A DNA stretch of 64,000 nt from an uncultured Oscillospiraceae bacterium (GCA_900754605.1 CAAEDK010000002.1:29919-93918), one strand, 5' to 3'; shown: positions 35,717 through 43,278, numbered from the stretch's first letter. The notes: generated by a model not told the origin, from the letters alone. Numbers and translations: made by a program.

Positions 35717-36594
35717 AAAATATCATCATTCTCCTCTCGTTCTTCGTCTGTCAAATCTCGAATAGGACGCTCAATTAAGTCGCCGTTTTCGTCATAAATA
35801 TAATCATGGGCGTGTTCGCCGTGTTTTCCAAAGCCATGTTGCTTAGGGTGCCCATGATCGTTATTGCTAATTTGTTTTGTTTGCTTGCCAGCACCGTCGT
35901 AGTAATTACGATCGATTCCGCCCTTACCATTCGTCGTCTGTGTGATTCCATTTGGCGGTCCGGTCAGTTCGGTATGTTCAACCGCAATTATACTCTGCCC
36001 ACCGGCATTTTTCAATCTGTCAATAGGATACGGTGGCCCATTGCGCACACCCCACTTTTGGCCCTTGACGCCGTGGTGAGCCAGGACATTGAACCCAAGC
36101 CGGCCCCGGAGCTCCCAGAGAATATCTTCCACTGTCGCTCGGGTTTTGGGGTGAAGTTTGATGTAGGCCTGGTGGTCATCATACCAGGAGAAGATCTCAC
36201 TCAGGTCACCTTTCTCCCAGCTGAAGGCCCACCAGTCGCAGATCATCTCAATAATATAATTGTAGGGCATCTCCAATAGGACTTCGCCTTCACCGGGGTC
36301 GTCGTTGATCAGGACCCAGTGCTGCCAATGGTGAGGATTGCGGTGGATATGTAGAAGCCAAGCCCGATTAAACGCCTCCACAATGGCGTGAGAGCGGTTG
36401 CCGCCGTAGAAGTAAGCGTCATAGGCCTCGTACTCGTCGGGGTTTGACTTGGAGGCGTCGTGTTCAAATTCGGTTTGCCAAGCGGCACTCGGTCGGCCTT
36501 CAAACAGCCAAGGCATGTTGGTCTGAAGCCAATCAAAGCCCTTTTTCACATTTGCTTTATGCTTTTTCAAATATAAATCATATTGTTGACTCAT
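35713..36594 (-). CDS. DUF5662-like protein fused to KWGVR-tagged C-terminal domain
   Basis: 293 residues. Residues 1-~150 are His/Trp-rich and helical (EHDASKSNPDEYEAYDAYF, LLHIHRNPHHWQHWVLIN), like DUF5662 with its HD-like His cluster. At about 170-187 is an internal tag HHGVKGQKWGVRNGPPYPI, almost the same as in the 19.1 kb protein. The C-terminal ~100 residues (KGGIDRNYYDGAGK, HGFGKHGEHAHDYIYDENG) are a His/Gly/Asp-rich domain typical of toxin or nuclease-like ends. It is the only tagged protein outside the structural region. Confidence 0.75.
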   Translation of the reverse strand: MSQQYDLYLKKHKANVKKGFDWLQTNMPWLFEGRPSAAWQTEFEHDASKSNPDEYEAYDAYFYGGNRSHAIVEAFNRAWLLHIHRNPHHWQHWVLINDDPGEGEVLLEMPYNYIIEMICDWWAFSWEKGDLSEIFSWYDDHQAYIKLHPKTRATVEDILWELRGRLGFNVLAHHGVKGQKWGVRNGPPYPIDRLKNAGGQSIIAVEHTELTGPPNGITQTTNGKGGIDRNYYDGAGKQTKQISNNDHGHPKQHGFGKHGEHAHDYIYDENGDLIERPIRDLTDEEREENDDIL

Positions 36595-36603
36595 CGGGGC
36601 ACC

Positions 36604-36804
36604 TCAATTCTTAATACCAAGTTTCATCTTGGCCTGCTTGAGCGTGAGCCCGACAAAGCTCTCCGGCTGAAGACTGATGGGTGCCTTAGAACGAGAAACG
36701 ACTTCTCCATACTTCAGAATACCCTGCGTTCCGTCGTCATAGAGAAGTCGCATCCGATCGTTCAAAATATCATGCTGAACCATCTTAATTCGTTTTTGAG
36801 CCAT
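36604..36804 (-). CDS. Small hypothetical protein
   Basis: 66 residues with a beta hairpin (RMRLLYDDGTQGILKYGEV) and a C-terminal helix (LTLKQAKMKLGIKN). Well-placed ribosome site. Function unknown. Confidence 0.65.
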   Translation of the reverse strand: MAQKRIKMVQHDILNDRMRLLYDDGTQGILKYGEVVSRSKAPISLQPESFVGLTLKQAKMKLGIKN

Positions 36805-36815
36805 ATCGGTCCTCC

Positions 36816-37013
36816 TTATTTAGAATTGTATCGTGGCAGCTCCCAATTTTGTGCAAATGACTGCGTAGAAATATAGGGGCAAGATTTTACGGTGTAGAGA
36901 TTGACTTTCCATTCGACCCATAGGCATTCTCCTTTGATGAAGATGCGGGTATCATAGACTTCACCAGTTCGCAATCCCATAGAACCGTCTTCCCCAATAA
37001 ATTTCAGTTTCAT
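36816..37013 (-). CDS. Small beta protein, unknown function
   Basis: 65 residues from ATG 37013 with GGAGG upstream. MKLKFIGEDGSMGLRTGEVY resembles small phage proteins of SH3-like beta fold. Starts just after the stop of the Cys-rich 54-residue gene. Confidence 0.65.
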   Translation of the reverse strand: MKLKFIGEDGSMGLRTGEVYDTRIFIKGECLWVEWKVNLYTVKSCPYISTQSFAQNWELPRYNSK

Positions 37014-37023
37014 CTTGGCCTCC

Positions 37024-37188
37024 TCAATCGTTCTTATCTTCATAATTGATGGGCTTATGGGAATTCAGATTGACCGGATGCTCCAGGCACTCGTCGCAAG
37101 GCGGTTCGTTCTCCTCCAGTTTTTCATGCTTGCAGGATTTACAATACTTGCCGAAGTAGACAAGCAGGTCGTTATCTCTGATAGGCAT
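37024..37188 (-). CDS. 54-residue zinc-ribbon-like protein
   Basis: ATG 37188. CKSCKH and CDEC form a CxxC...CxxC zinc site; ends VNLNSHKPINYEDKND. A compact, credible small gene directly between the MazG gene and the next start. Confidence 0.7.
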   Translation of the reverse strand: MPIRDNDLLVYFGKYCKSCKHEKLEENEPPCDECLEHPVNLNSHKPINYEDKND

Positions 37189-37199
37189 GGCGGCGCTCC

Positions 37200-37820
37200 T
37201 TATAATTCTCCAGAATTTTCATACCGTTCCAAAGCTCGACTGCACTTGGCAATAATGTTTTGCCGAATTGTCTGCTCATCCACCCCATATTGGTGCAGCA
37301 TAACAAGAATTGTGGTCAGAACGTCGCAGGCTTCATCGATGATTTCCGCATCATTTCCTTTCTTTCGATGCTTTTTCATCAACATTTTAATAAGTTCTGA
37401 GCATTCTTTGATAAGCTCCGAACATTCTTCCACAACATAGACACTTTGCGGAACACCGGAAGTAGAATCCAATTTTGCCACTGCGGAAATGGCATTCTTC
37501 AAAGAATCGTCCGGTCTGGGATGGAAGTCACAGCAGGCAATCTCTCCGGACTGAACTTGTTTACGATACTTCGGGTCTTGAGCCTCTTTGCATACTAGGG
37601 CACAGACACAATCGTTACAATTCACGTTAGAATGGACCCCTCTTTCTACGAAATAGGTATAAGGGCCGCAGCCGATCTCCTCAAAGCCGCCCGGAAAGGT
37701 GGGGGCATTAACGGCATGCGAAATATCAGTGGTATGCCGGCAATCGAGATAGTGGCACCGGTCTCCACATTGTTTTCGATCGCATAGATAGAGTTTATCT
37801 CCCGAATTGATCTTTGGCAT
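37200..37820 (-). CDS. MazG-like pyrophosphohydrolase with Cys-rich N-terminus
   Basis: 206 residues. N-terminal ~100 residues carry many Cys (CDRKQCGDRCHYLDC, CNDCVCALVC) for metal binding. The C-terminal part (VVEECSEL..., EIIDEACDVLTTILVML) is the EExxE...ExxD pattern of MazG/dUTPase-like all-alpha NTP pyrophosphohydrolases. ECSELIK is tandemly repeated. Likely hydrolyses NTPs or dNTPs; some phage MazG proteins alter alarmone levels. Confidence 0.8.
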   Translation of the reverse strand: MPKINSGDKLYLCDRKQCGDRCHYLDCRHTTDISHAVNAPTFPGGFEEIGCGPYTYFVERGVHSNVNCNDCVCALVCKEAQDPKYRKQVQSGEIACCDFHPRPDDSLKNAISAVAKLDSTSGVPQSVYVVEECSELIKECSELIKMLMKKHRKKGNDAEIIDEACDVLTTILVMLHQYGVDEQTIRQNIIAKCSRALERYENSGEL

Positions 37821-37829
37821 TGGGCCCTC

Positions 37830-38021
37830 CTACAACTCAATAATTTTGAGAAAGTCGGATTTTGCCTTTTCCTTGATCGTCTTCCACAGGGTCTCACTGG
37901 CCAGTTCATGCGTCCAAACCGACCGCCCCAGGAGCTTTTCGATGTACTTATGAACCTCAGACATATCGCACATCAGAATGCCGGTATAAGCGGAAAGAAC
38001 TACTTTTTCATGGAGTGTCAT
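37830..38021 (-). CDS. Small phage protein related to the 58.8 kb C-terminus
   Basis: 63 residues: LHEKVVLSAYTGILMC...VHKYIEKLLGRSVWTHEL. The same pattern (REKLVITAYTG...VEEVLGHSIQT) ends the 190-residue protein at 58769-59341. Domain of unknown function (DUF7736-like). Confidence 0.7.
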   Translation of the reverse strand: MTLHEKVVLSAYTGILMCDMSEVHKYIEKLLGRSVWTHELASETLWKTIKEKAKSDFLKIIEL

Positions 38022-38040
38022 CTTTGTATTCCTCCTAAAT

Positions 38041-38076
38041 ATAAAAGAAGAGAGCCCACGTTTCCGTAGGCTCTCC
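38041..38076 (-). terminator. Intrinsic terminator
   Basis: Stem GAGAGCC / GGGCTCTC followed by TTCTTTTATATTT on the minus strand, after the 38.1 kb gene. Confidence 0.85.
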
Positions 38077-38089
38077 CTTTGGTCGAGGT

Positions 38090-38293
38090 TTAGAACTTCA
38101 GCTTTTCATTGATTTTGCGAATCTGTTTCTCGACCTTTTCCTGGATTTCGGTGTTCCCGGCCTTGATTGCCAGATCCAGGACCTCCTGCCAGTCTTCTAA
38201 CTGGTCAAGGAGCATTCCCTTGTACTGGTTGTCCGTCATGCCCATGGGATCATCACCACCATCCAGAAGGTGAGAATTGTTGCGTTCAGCCAT
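38090..38293 (-). CDS. Small hypothetical protein in its own transcription unit
   Basis: 67 residues, charged and helical (NQYKGMLLDQLEDWQEVLD, KVEKQIRKINEKLKF). It is preceded by both a near-consensus SigA promoter and the 26-bp element, and followed by a terminator. Function unknown. Confidence 0.7.
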   Translation of the reverse strand: MAERNNSHLLDGGDDPMGMTDNQYKGMLLDQLEDWQEVLDLAIKAGNTEIQEKVEKQIRKINEKLKF

Positions 38294-38310
38294 AGCTTAA
38301 CAACCTCCTT

Positions 38311-38336
38311 CCATAATAGGAGCTGCACTTTTTGCG
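38311..38336 (-). promoter_or_regulatory. 26-bp phage element at 38.3 kb
   Basis: CCATAATAGG start, TG at 38324-38325, GCG at 38334-38336. It lies in the leader between the SigA promoter and the ribosome site, the only copy near a canonical promoter. Confidence 0.8.
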
Positions 38337-38363
38337 CATAGTCGATTTGGCTTATCCGAGTTC

Positions 38364-38392
38364 ATCATACCATGTGCGCCGGAGGGTGTCAA
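38364..38392 (-). promoter_or_regulatory. SigA promoter with extended -10
   Basis: Minus strand TTGACA, exactly 17 bp, TATGAT, with TG at the extended -10 position. Best host-type promoter in the window; drives the 38.1 kb gene. Confidence 0.8.
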
Positions 38393-38623
38393 TTAAGTCG
38401 TGGCTGGGGCAAGGCCAATCTTTTTGCGATAGTCATTGTAGGTGATTTTGCCGCGCTCCAGAGCCTCTCGAAGTGATTCCTCGTCCGGCCAGGGATAGAC
38501 ATTGAGCGTCATACCACTATCGGGCGAAATATAAATTGCTACCGACCGATCGCGCTTTTCTACGGCGTCGTCGATAATGGTATGTGCCTCATTCCAAAAG
38601 CTGATAAAATCTCGGCGTTCCAC
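38393..38623 (-). CDS. Small hypothetical phage protein
   Basis: 76 residues: FWNEAHTIIDDAVEKRDRS, AIYISPDSGMTLNVYPWPD and a C-terminal helix-turn (GKITYNDYRKKIGLAPATT). Known type in gut phages, no function. Confidence 0.65.
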   Translation of the reverse strand: MERRDFISFWNEAHTIIDDAVEKRDRSVAIYISPDSGMTLNVYPWPDEESLREALERGKITYNDYRKKIGLAPATT

Positions 38624-38639
38624 GAAATATCAATCCTCC

Positions 38640-38798
38640 TTAACGCCAAAATAGTAGGTACAGTATCATGATAGAGATATGGACTTTTAACACAAAGACC
38701 CAAAAGTCCGCAAACTTCCGAAGGAGCCACCAACAGCAAGGGTGCCGTTTCGTCCACGTCTGTAAATGCTCTTCCAAAATATCAAGTTTGTTTTTCAT
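38640..38798 (-). CDS. 52-residue membrane peptide
   Basis: ATG 38798 overlapping the stop of the ThyX-like gene. Begins MKNKLDILEEHLQTW and contains a long hydrophobic aromatic stretch (FADFWVFVLKVHISIMIL). Includes the TTGATATTTT motif in its coding sequence. Confidence 0.55.
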   Translation of the reverse strand: MKNKLDILEEHLQTWTKRHPCCWWLLRKFADFWVFVLKVHISIMILYLLFWR

Positions 38799-39778
38799 CA
38801 CCACTTAATGTCGCAGGCTCCATCCGAACAGTTCTCGGAAGGTTTGTCCTCCTCAAAGATATGGAACGACTTTCCCTCCTGAGTTGCCTTCATGAGAGCG
38901 CCCCATGTTTCAGCATCGACATCCTCTTTTCGGATTCGGAACACGGCGCGATCAGCATTCTTATGGCCGCTGTGCATTTCATAAAACTTGTCCCACTGAG
39001 CATTCAGTTCCTCACGGACTCTTCGCTTTGCCTCTTCCATAATTTCATTGCTGATAGGAATATCTTTTAGGCTCGGACCCATGATCAGTTTGCTATAAGG
39101 CAGATCTTCAATCCAATCGCAGAAGGTATGCCACTCATCCAGCTTGTGGTTCCGCCGGCTCTTGTAGATGTTGGCCAACACTTCATAGTTGAGCATGACC
39201 GTCCGCCGCTGGTTATAGGAGGCGGGGAGCAGCTGGATCATCTGCCACCATGCCCTTTTATCCTTCTTGAGACCTGTTTCTTCTCCAGTCAAATATTCAT
39301 GTCTCCAGAAGTTCAAAGACTCGATTACTAAGTCCAGAATGTAAGTAGAAGACTGATAGTCATGATCGGGGACACAGTTATCGCCGCTTAAATGCTCCCA
39401 AGAAAAATCGTCTCTACTAAACTCCTTCGCCGCGATCTTATGCATCGTCGAGCAAGAGTTCGCAACAGTCCCGACCTTATATGTATCGAATTCTTTCCAC
39501 CAGTACAGCGGTCCGGTCAGATCCGCATACACCACGATCATCCGCATGAATTTCCGGTGATCAGTGCCGGCATTGCGAAGACGAGTCATAAGGTCGAGGT
39601 CATTAGGGCCAATCATAAAACGATGTCCATCCGTTTCCCACCGTTCATTACATTCGTCGAAGTAGACCGAGGTATGATATAAATTACTATCACTCTTCTC
39701 CCAAGAGTTCATCGGATTGCGCATCCCGCGGATGGCGTGCTCCCAGCCCAGAACCTCGGTGTTTTCAATTTTAAGCAT
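38798..39778 (-). CDS. ThyX-like (thymidylate synthase-complementing) protein
   Basis: 326 residues. TDHRKFMRMIVVYADLTGPLYWWKEFDTYK, then YNQRRTVMLNYEVLANIYKSRRNHKLDEW and CDWIEDLP, resemble flavin-dependent thymidylate synthase architecture (aromatic/His/Arg dUMP site followed by an LxxR helix), but the standard RHRxxSxNExS signature is altered. It may be a divergent synthase or a nucleotide-modifying relative. Assigned from general similarity. Confidence 0.5.
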   Translation of the reverse strand: MLKIENTEVLGWEHAIRGMRNPMNSWEKSDSNLYHTSVYFDECNERWETDGHRFMIGPNDLDLMTRLRNAGTDHRKFMRMIVVYADLTGPLYWWKEFDTYKVGTVANSCSTMHKIAAKEFSRDDFSWEHLSGDNCVPDHDYQSSTYILDLVIESLNFWRHEYLTGEETGLKKDKRAWWQMIQLLPASYNQRRTVMLNYEVLANIYKSRRNHKLDEWHTFCDWIEDLPYSKLIMGPSLKDIPISNEIMEEAKRRVREELNAQWDKFYEMHSGHKNADRAVFRIRKEDVDAETWGALMKATQEGKSFHIFEEDKPSENCSDGACDIKW

Positions 39779-39956
39779 CAGATTTTTCTCCTTTTAAACA
39801 AGCGCATATAATTCCGGCCAAGCTGAAGATGTTTTCAACTCCATGTTGTTCAAGCATGGACAAAAGTTCTGAATATTCTGGAGAATCAAAATTGATTGAA
39901 ATATCGAGACGAGTTTCTAAATCATGCAAAGCAGAATCGATCTCATACTTATTTAT
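39771..39956 (-). CDS. 61-residue protein with apparent ATA start
   Basis: Open frame NKYEIDSALHDLETRLD...NIFSLAGIICACLKG, ending 8 bases into the ThyX-like start. No ATG, GTG or TTG in frame is close to the ribosome site. GGAGG lies 7 bases before ATA at 39956, so ATA would be the start. A credible small acidic protein; the start is the odd part. Confidence 0.45.
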   Translation of the reverse strand: MNKYEIDSALHDLETRLDISINFDSPEYSELLSMLEQHGVENIFSLAGIICACLKGEKSDA

Positions 39957-40123
39957 GTATTTCCCTCCAATCGAATGAAGACTCCATATTCATTAAAGTT
40001 TGGATCGCCAAGGGTTGCCCCCGCAAACAGGGCCACAACTTCTTCCATAGTCAACTCAATGGTGTGGTTACCATAGCAAGATGTGCAGCGCTCACGGTCT
40101 TCCTCAGTTTTAATGATCAGCAT
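39953..40123 (-). CDS. 56-residue hypothetical protein
   Basis: ATG 40123 overlapping the previous stop by 14 bases. Product MLIIKTEEDRERCTSCYGNH, then an acidic helix; CTSC could bind metal. Ends beside the ATA-start gene. Confidence 0.6.
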   Translation of the reverse strand: MLIIKTEEDRERCTSCYGNHTIELTMEEVVALFAGATLGDPNFNEYGVFIRLEGNT

Positions 40124-40574
40124 TGTCTTCTCCTTCTTCTAACTCTCTATAACGACAGACGTCTTCTTCTTTGATGATTTTGGCATGCGGATAGAAATGG
40201 TCTATGGCATCAAGCTTCATTCGAGCAACCTCGCGGTTACCATGAACGTCTTCCCATTCATACCACTTTCCATCTATCCAAGAGCCGTCATGTTCTAATT
40301 TGCAATCGACATACTGGCAGGGGTGCCATGCATTAGACATCGTTTTTCCTTTCAAATATAATGCCTGCACATCTTCATCCGGAACACATTTGATAATGAA
40401 TAATTGCCCCCAGACTAAAAATTGTCCGAAAGTCATATGTCCAAGATGGAGAAGCACATGGTCACCAACCATTTCGTCTCCAGTAATACCGATGACAATA
40501 TCACGGACATTTTTGGCATCGTTGCTTACCATAGTATAAGGAGGGTTCCGTGTGCAGTCTTTTACAATGAACAT
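40110..40574 (-). CDS. Hypothetical protein, possibly two fused genes
   Basis: 154 residues. Residues 1-77 form one part (FIVKDCTRNPPYTMVSND...). At Met 79 a second unit (MSNAWHPCQYVDCKLEH, Trp/Asp-rich) begins. It is preceded in the DNA by AAAGGA and the ATTATATTT motif, exactly like a gene junction but with no stop between. It may be translated as one protein and as a free C-terminal one. Confidence 0.6.
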   Translation of the reverse strand: MFIVKDCTRNPPYTMVSNDAKNVRDIVIGITGDEMVGDHVLLHLGHMTFGQFLVWGQLFIIKCVPDEDVQALYLKGKTMSNAWHPCQYVDCKLEHDGSWIDGKWYEWEDVHGNREVARMKLDAIDHFYPHAKIIKEEDVCRYRELEEGEDNADH

Positions 40575-40577
40575 CGG

Positions 40578-40763
40578 TCATTCTCCTTTCCCAGATTCGA
40601 GCTTTCCTTTCTCTCGGTAGAACTCCGCCACCTTTCGACAATGGCGGATATGTTCGCAAGCGATGACCTGCTGAATAACCCCGTCATCACCATAGAGTCT
40701 CTCTACGACCGGTTCTAGATCTGCACAATCCTCACAATAGGGTTCAAAATCAGTCTGAATCAT
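40578..40763 (-). CDS. Small Cys/His protein
   Basis: 61 residues. CEDC near the N-terminus and CEHIRHC near the middle form a zinc-site candidate. ATGA overlap with the upstream gene. Function unknown. Confidence 0.65.
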   Translation of the reverse strand: MIQTDFEPYCEDCADLEPVVERLYGDDGVIQQVIACEHIRHCRKVAEFYREKGKLESGKGE

Positions 40764-40981
40764 TTCGCACTCTCCCTATATTCTTTAATCAGTTCCAGTT
40801 CGCGAGAAATGTCAACCTCGCCAAATGGGCGAAGTTGCTCTATTTCTTTTGGCGCATCTTTCCGTTCAAATATCAAAGGTTCGCCGTTTTCGTCCAAGAC
40901 AATAGCATCATCATTATCGAGCGCCGCTTTCAACATCTGCTCCAGTCTGGCTATTCGCATGGACTCGGTTTCAACAAACAC
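40760..40981 (-). CDS. Small acidic helical protein
   Basis: 73 residues: RIARLEQMLKAALDND, then VLDENGEPLIFERK and an acidic helix. Pattern of many small phage proteins, unknown role. Confidence 0.65.
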   Translation of the reverse strand: MFVETESMRIARLEQMLKAALDNDDAIVLDENGEPLIFERKDAPKEIEQLRPFGEVDISRELELIKEYRESAK

Positions 40982-40987
40982 GAAATA

Positions 40988-41170
40988 TCACCAACTTTTT
41001 CGTCTATCATCGCACTGCTTCAGACCAGGATTGATTTTTCCGTTCTTTAATCCAGCATGTTTCGCAGAGCAAAAATAACTGGAGATTGTTCGTTTGCCAG
41101 TCTTATCACGGTTTCCATATATTGGGTGGGCGTGAACACAACCCCTACAAATTTTCGGAAGTTTTTTCAT
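40988..41170 (-). CDS. Small zinc-finger-like protein
   Basis: 60 residues from ATG 41170: CRGCVHAHPIYG, SSYFCSAKHAGL and a single C near the end give a four-Cys/His metal site. Basic, so possibly nucleic-acid binding. Confidence 0.65.
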   Translation of the reverse strand: MKKLPKICRGCVHAHPIYGNRDKTGKRTISSYFCSAKHAGLKNGKINPGLKQCDDRRKSW

Positions 41171-41420
41171 CGTTAAAACTCCTACATTGCTCGTTCGTCT
41201 CATCTTTGAAACGAATTTTAGATGGATCGACTTTTCGGACCTCTCCGGAAAACTCCACAATGCCATAGACTTGCCCAATCTGGCCTCCGGGATGACCACC
41301 CCGCAGAGGACTTGCGTCTATTACATTGGACCAATGCTCCCAGCAGTGGAAATATCCAAACTCGCCGTTTACCTCGCAGAGCCTAGTTTCCAATTTGATG
41401 TCCATACTTAAACCGGCCAT
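41145..41420 (-). CDS. Hypothetical phage protein
   Basis: 91 residues from ATG 41420 (GGAGG upstream). Beta-rich: LETRLCEVNGEFGYFHCWEH, GQVYGIVEFSGEVRKVDPSK. Related in style to small Clostridia phage proteins whose function is not known. Overlaps the next gene by 26 bases. Confidence 0.65.
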   Translation of the reverse strand: MAGLSMDIKLETRLCEVNGEFGYFHCWEHWSNVIDASPLRGGHPGGQIGQVYGIVEFSGEVRKVDPSKIRFKDETNEQCRSFNDEKTSENL

Positions 41421-41446
41421 AACTTACCTCCAAAATATAATTCTGA

Positions 41447-41557
41447 CTACTGATGATTTTTCCCCGCAACGTTCTCAATGAGATATGCGCCGCAGATTCC
41501 GAATCCGAGAACCATCAGAGCAAGAATTGCAAATATAATCCATCCACCGATTGTCAT
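41447..41557 (-). CDS. 36-residue membrane peptide, paralog of the 31.9 kb N-terminus
   Basis: ATG 41557. MTIGGWIIFAILALMVLGFG then CGAYLIENVAGKNHQ. It matches the first 35 residues of the 131-residue protein at 31892-32287, so this may be a free copy or a decayed duplicate. Confidence 0.65.
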   Translation of the reverse strand: MTIGGWIIFAILALMVLGFGICGAYLIENVAGKNHQ

Positions 41558-41573
41558 AACTTTTTCTCCTTCC

Positions 41574-41759
41574 TTACTCCTTTCCGGAGTTATCGTTCTT
41601 GTTATTGCCGTATAATGTGGCCGCGATAAACGCCTGAGTCAGCCGGATGGCTTCTTCCGGAGTCGCTTTGGCCGCTAGAACGCTTCGATAGAAGACCAGC
41701 GCTGTCTCAGCGATCATGCCGAGCGCATTGATGAACTCCTGAAGCTGTGTTTTATCCAT
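41574..41759 (-). CDS. Small hypothetical protein
   Basis: 61 residues: two helices (QLQEFINALGMIAETALVF and TPEEAIRLTQAFIAATL). Common type of small phage protein, no role known. AAGGAG site. Confidence 0.65.
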   Translation of the reverse strand: MDKTQLQEFINALGMIAETALVFYRSVLAAKATPEEAIRLTQAFIAATLYGNNKNDNSGKE

Positions 41760-41781
41760 GTAGATTATCTCCTGTAAGTAG

Positions 41782-41816
41782 ACAAAGAAAGACCACCCTC
41801 GATTTGAGGATGGTCT
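41782..41816 (-). terminator. Intrinsic terminator
   Basis: AGACCATCCTC / GAGGGTGGTCT stem followed by TTCTTTG on the minus strand, after the ADP-ribosylglycohydrolase gene. Confidence 0.8.
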
Positions 41817-41822
41817 ATTTTC

Positions 41823-42608
41823 TCAGCCGTATCTCTTTTGAAAATCTCCCAAAATATCAAGAAACTCCTGGGGCAGATAGTCCATAGCTCTTTCCCAGAG
41901 CTTATACGGTATGCCGTAATAAGCTTCCGCAATTCCCCCGGCAATAGCCGCAATGGTGTCGCTGTCTCCGCCAATAGAAACTGCAAGCCGAATGGTGTCC
42001 TCGAAGCCCTCAGACTCCAGAAACGCCTTGATTGCCTGTGGAACAGAGCCTTGGCAGCTCACGTCAAAGCGATACTTTGGTCTGATCTCGTCGATGGTGA
42101 AATCCAAAATATAATATTGGTCTTCCACCACTTTTCTGATCATCTGCTTGGTGGCTCCGTTCCGAGCATCCCAAACGGTCAGAGCCGCAGCCCTTGCCCC
42201 TTTCATGCCTTCCGGATGATTGTGCGTAACCTGCGTCACCGCATCTGCAATCGCGATGCATTCTCCTTCTGACCTGGCCACATAAGACACTGGACTGATC
42301 CGCATGGCAGCGCCGTTTCCGTAACTCCCATAGGGCTTCGGGTTCTCTTTATGAAGCCACAGCCAGAAGGACTGTCCGAATCCGCAATTCAGGTATCTGC
42401 GTCCAATGTCCTGCATGCACCCCACGACTCTATCGCTAAGGTAATCGAATTTGCCGTCACATTCCAGCAAAGCCTTGGCAATGGCCACCGTCATAGCGGT
42501 ATCATCCGTAAACCGGCATTGTTCTGTGAACAGCTCAAAATCCTTTGACTTGCGGTTATGCCACTCAAACCGGGAACCGACGATGTCGCCGATAATTGCT
42601 CCGAGCAT
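41823..42608 (-). CDS. ADP-ribosylglycohydrolase family protein
   Basis: 261 residues, full length. GAIIGDIVGSRFE, FTDDTAMT, THNHPEGMKGA and SIGGDSDTIAAIAGGIAEA are the DraG-type metal and substrate motifs. Removes ADP-ribose from proteins or nucleic acids. In phages it could reverse ADP-ribosylation by host defence toxins. Ends in a terminator. Confidence 0.95.
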   Translation of the reverse strand: MLGAIIGDIVGSRFEWHNRKSKDFELFTEQCRFTDDTAMTVAIAKALLECDGKFDYLSDRVVGCMQDIGRRYLNCGFGQSFWLWLHKENPKPYGSYGNGAAMRISPVSYVARSEGECIAIADAVTQVTHNHPEGMKGARAAALTVWDARNGATKQMIRKVVEDQYYILDFTIDEIRPKYRFDVSCQGSVPQAIKAFLESEGFEDTIRLAVSIGGDSDTIAAIAGGIAEAYYGIPYKLWERAMDYLPQEFLDILGDFQKRYG

Positions 42609-42648
42609 GTACTTTCACCTCTTGTTCAGTAGAATATAATAAGGTATG

Positions 42649-43266
42649 TCACTTGTCAATTTCCAGGATGTGTGCCGCAATCATATCGGCCGTATGCGTC
42701 CAAAGCACGTTTGGATACTCATGAATGGCCCGAGTATAGTCGTTCCACTCCTTCTGATCCACAAAGGCACCCATGTGATAGCGAATACACAGGATTTCCT
42801 CCATAGTCAGCTGCAAATATTGGGAGAGCAGCATGACAGATTTATCACCGTGACCCTTGAGAAGCAAGTTTGGGGCATATTCCCATTTGCTTTCATCAAC
42901 AAGGGGAATTGGCTCACCTCCACCATAGAAAGTTGCATCGACGGGATGCTGGTATTGATCCTGCTTACAAATATCATGAAACATGCCGATAATGTACGGA
43001 GACTCGGGGCGCAGCCACTCCAAATTATTATTGTGGCTGAGGGTGACCAGAGCAGAAGCCACATTGTAGCTGTGGTCAAACAGACCGCCTTCGTAGGCGC
43101 CATGATACTTTGTACTCGCCGGTGCGGTAAAGAACCCACTCTCTGTCAGCTTTTCAGCGATGTCCTGCGGAAACAGATGCAAAGCAGGTACCATGCAATC
43201 ATGAAAAGCGCGAATGCGGTCTTTAAGAGGGATGAGGTTTGCCGAAGATTTAGTTTCATCGCACAT
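42649..43266 (-). CDS. HD-domain phosphohydrolase
   Basis: 205 residues. H in GGLFDHSYNVA, HD in IGMFHDIC, H in KGHGDKSV and D in HTADM form the HD metal site. Substrate may be a (d)NTP or nucleotide signal. Sits in the nucleotide and replication region. Confidence 0.85.
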   Translation of the reverse strand: MCDETKSSANLIPLKDRIRAFHDCMVPALHLFPQDIAEKLTESGFFTAPASTKYHGAYEGGLFDHSYNVASALVTLSHNNNLEWLRPESPYIIGMFHDICKQDQYQHPVDATFYGGGEPIPLVDESKWEYAPNLLLKGHGDKSVMLLSQYLQLTMEEILCIRYHMGAFVDQKEWNDYTRAIHEYPNVLWTHTADMIAAHILEIDK

Positions 43267-43278
43267 CGTTTTTCTCCT

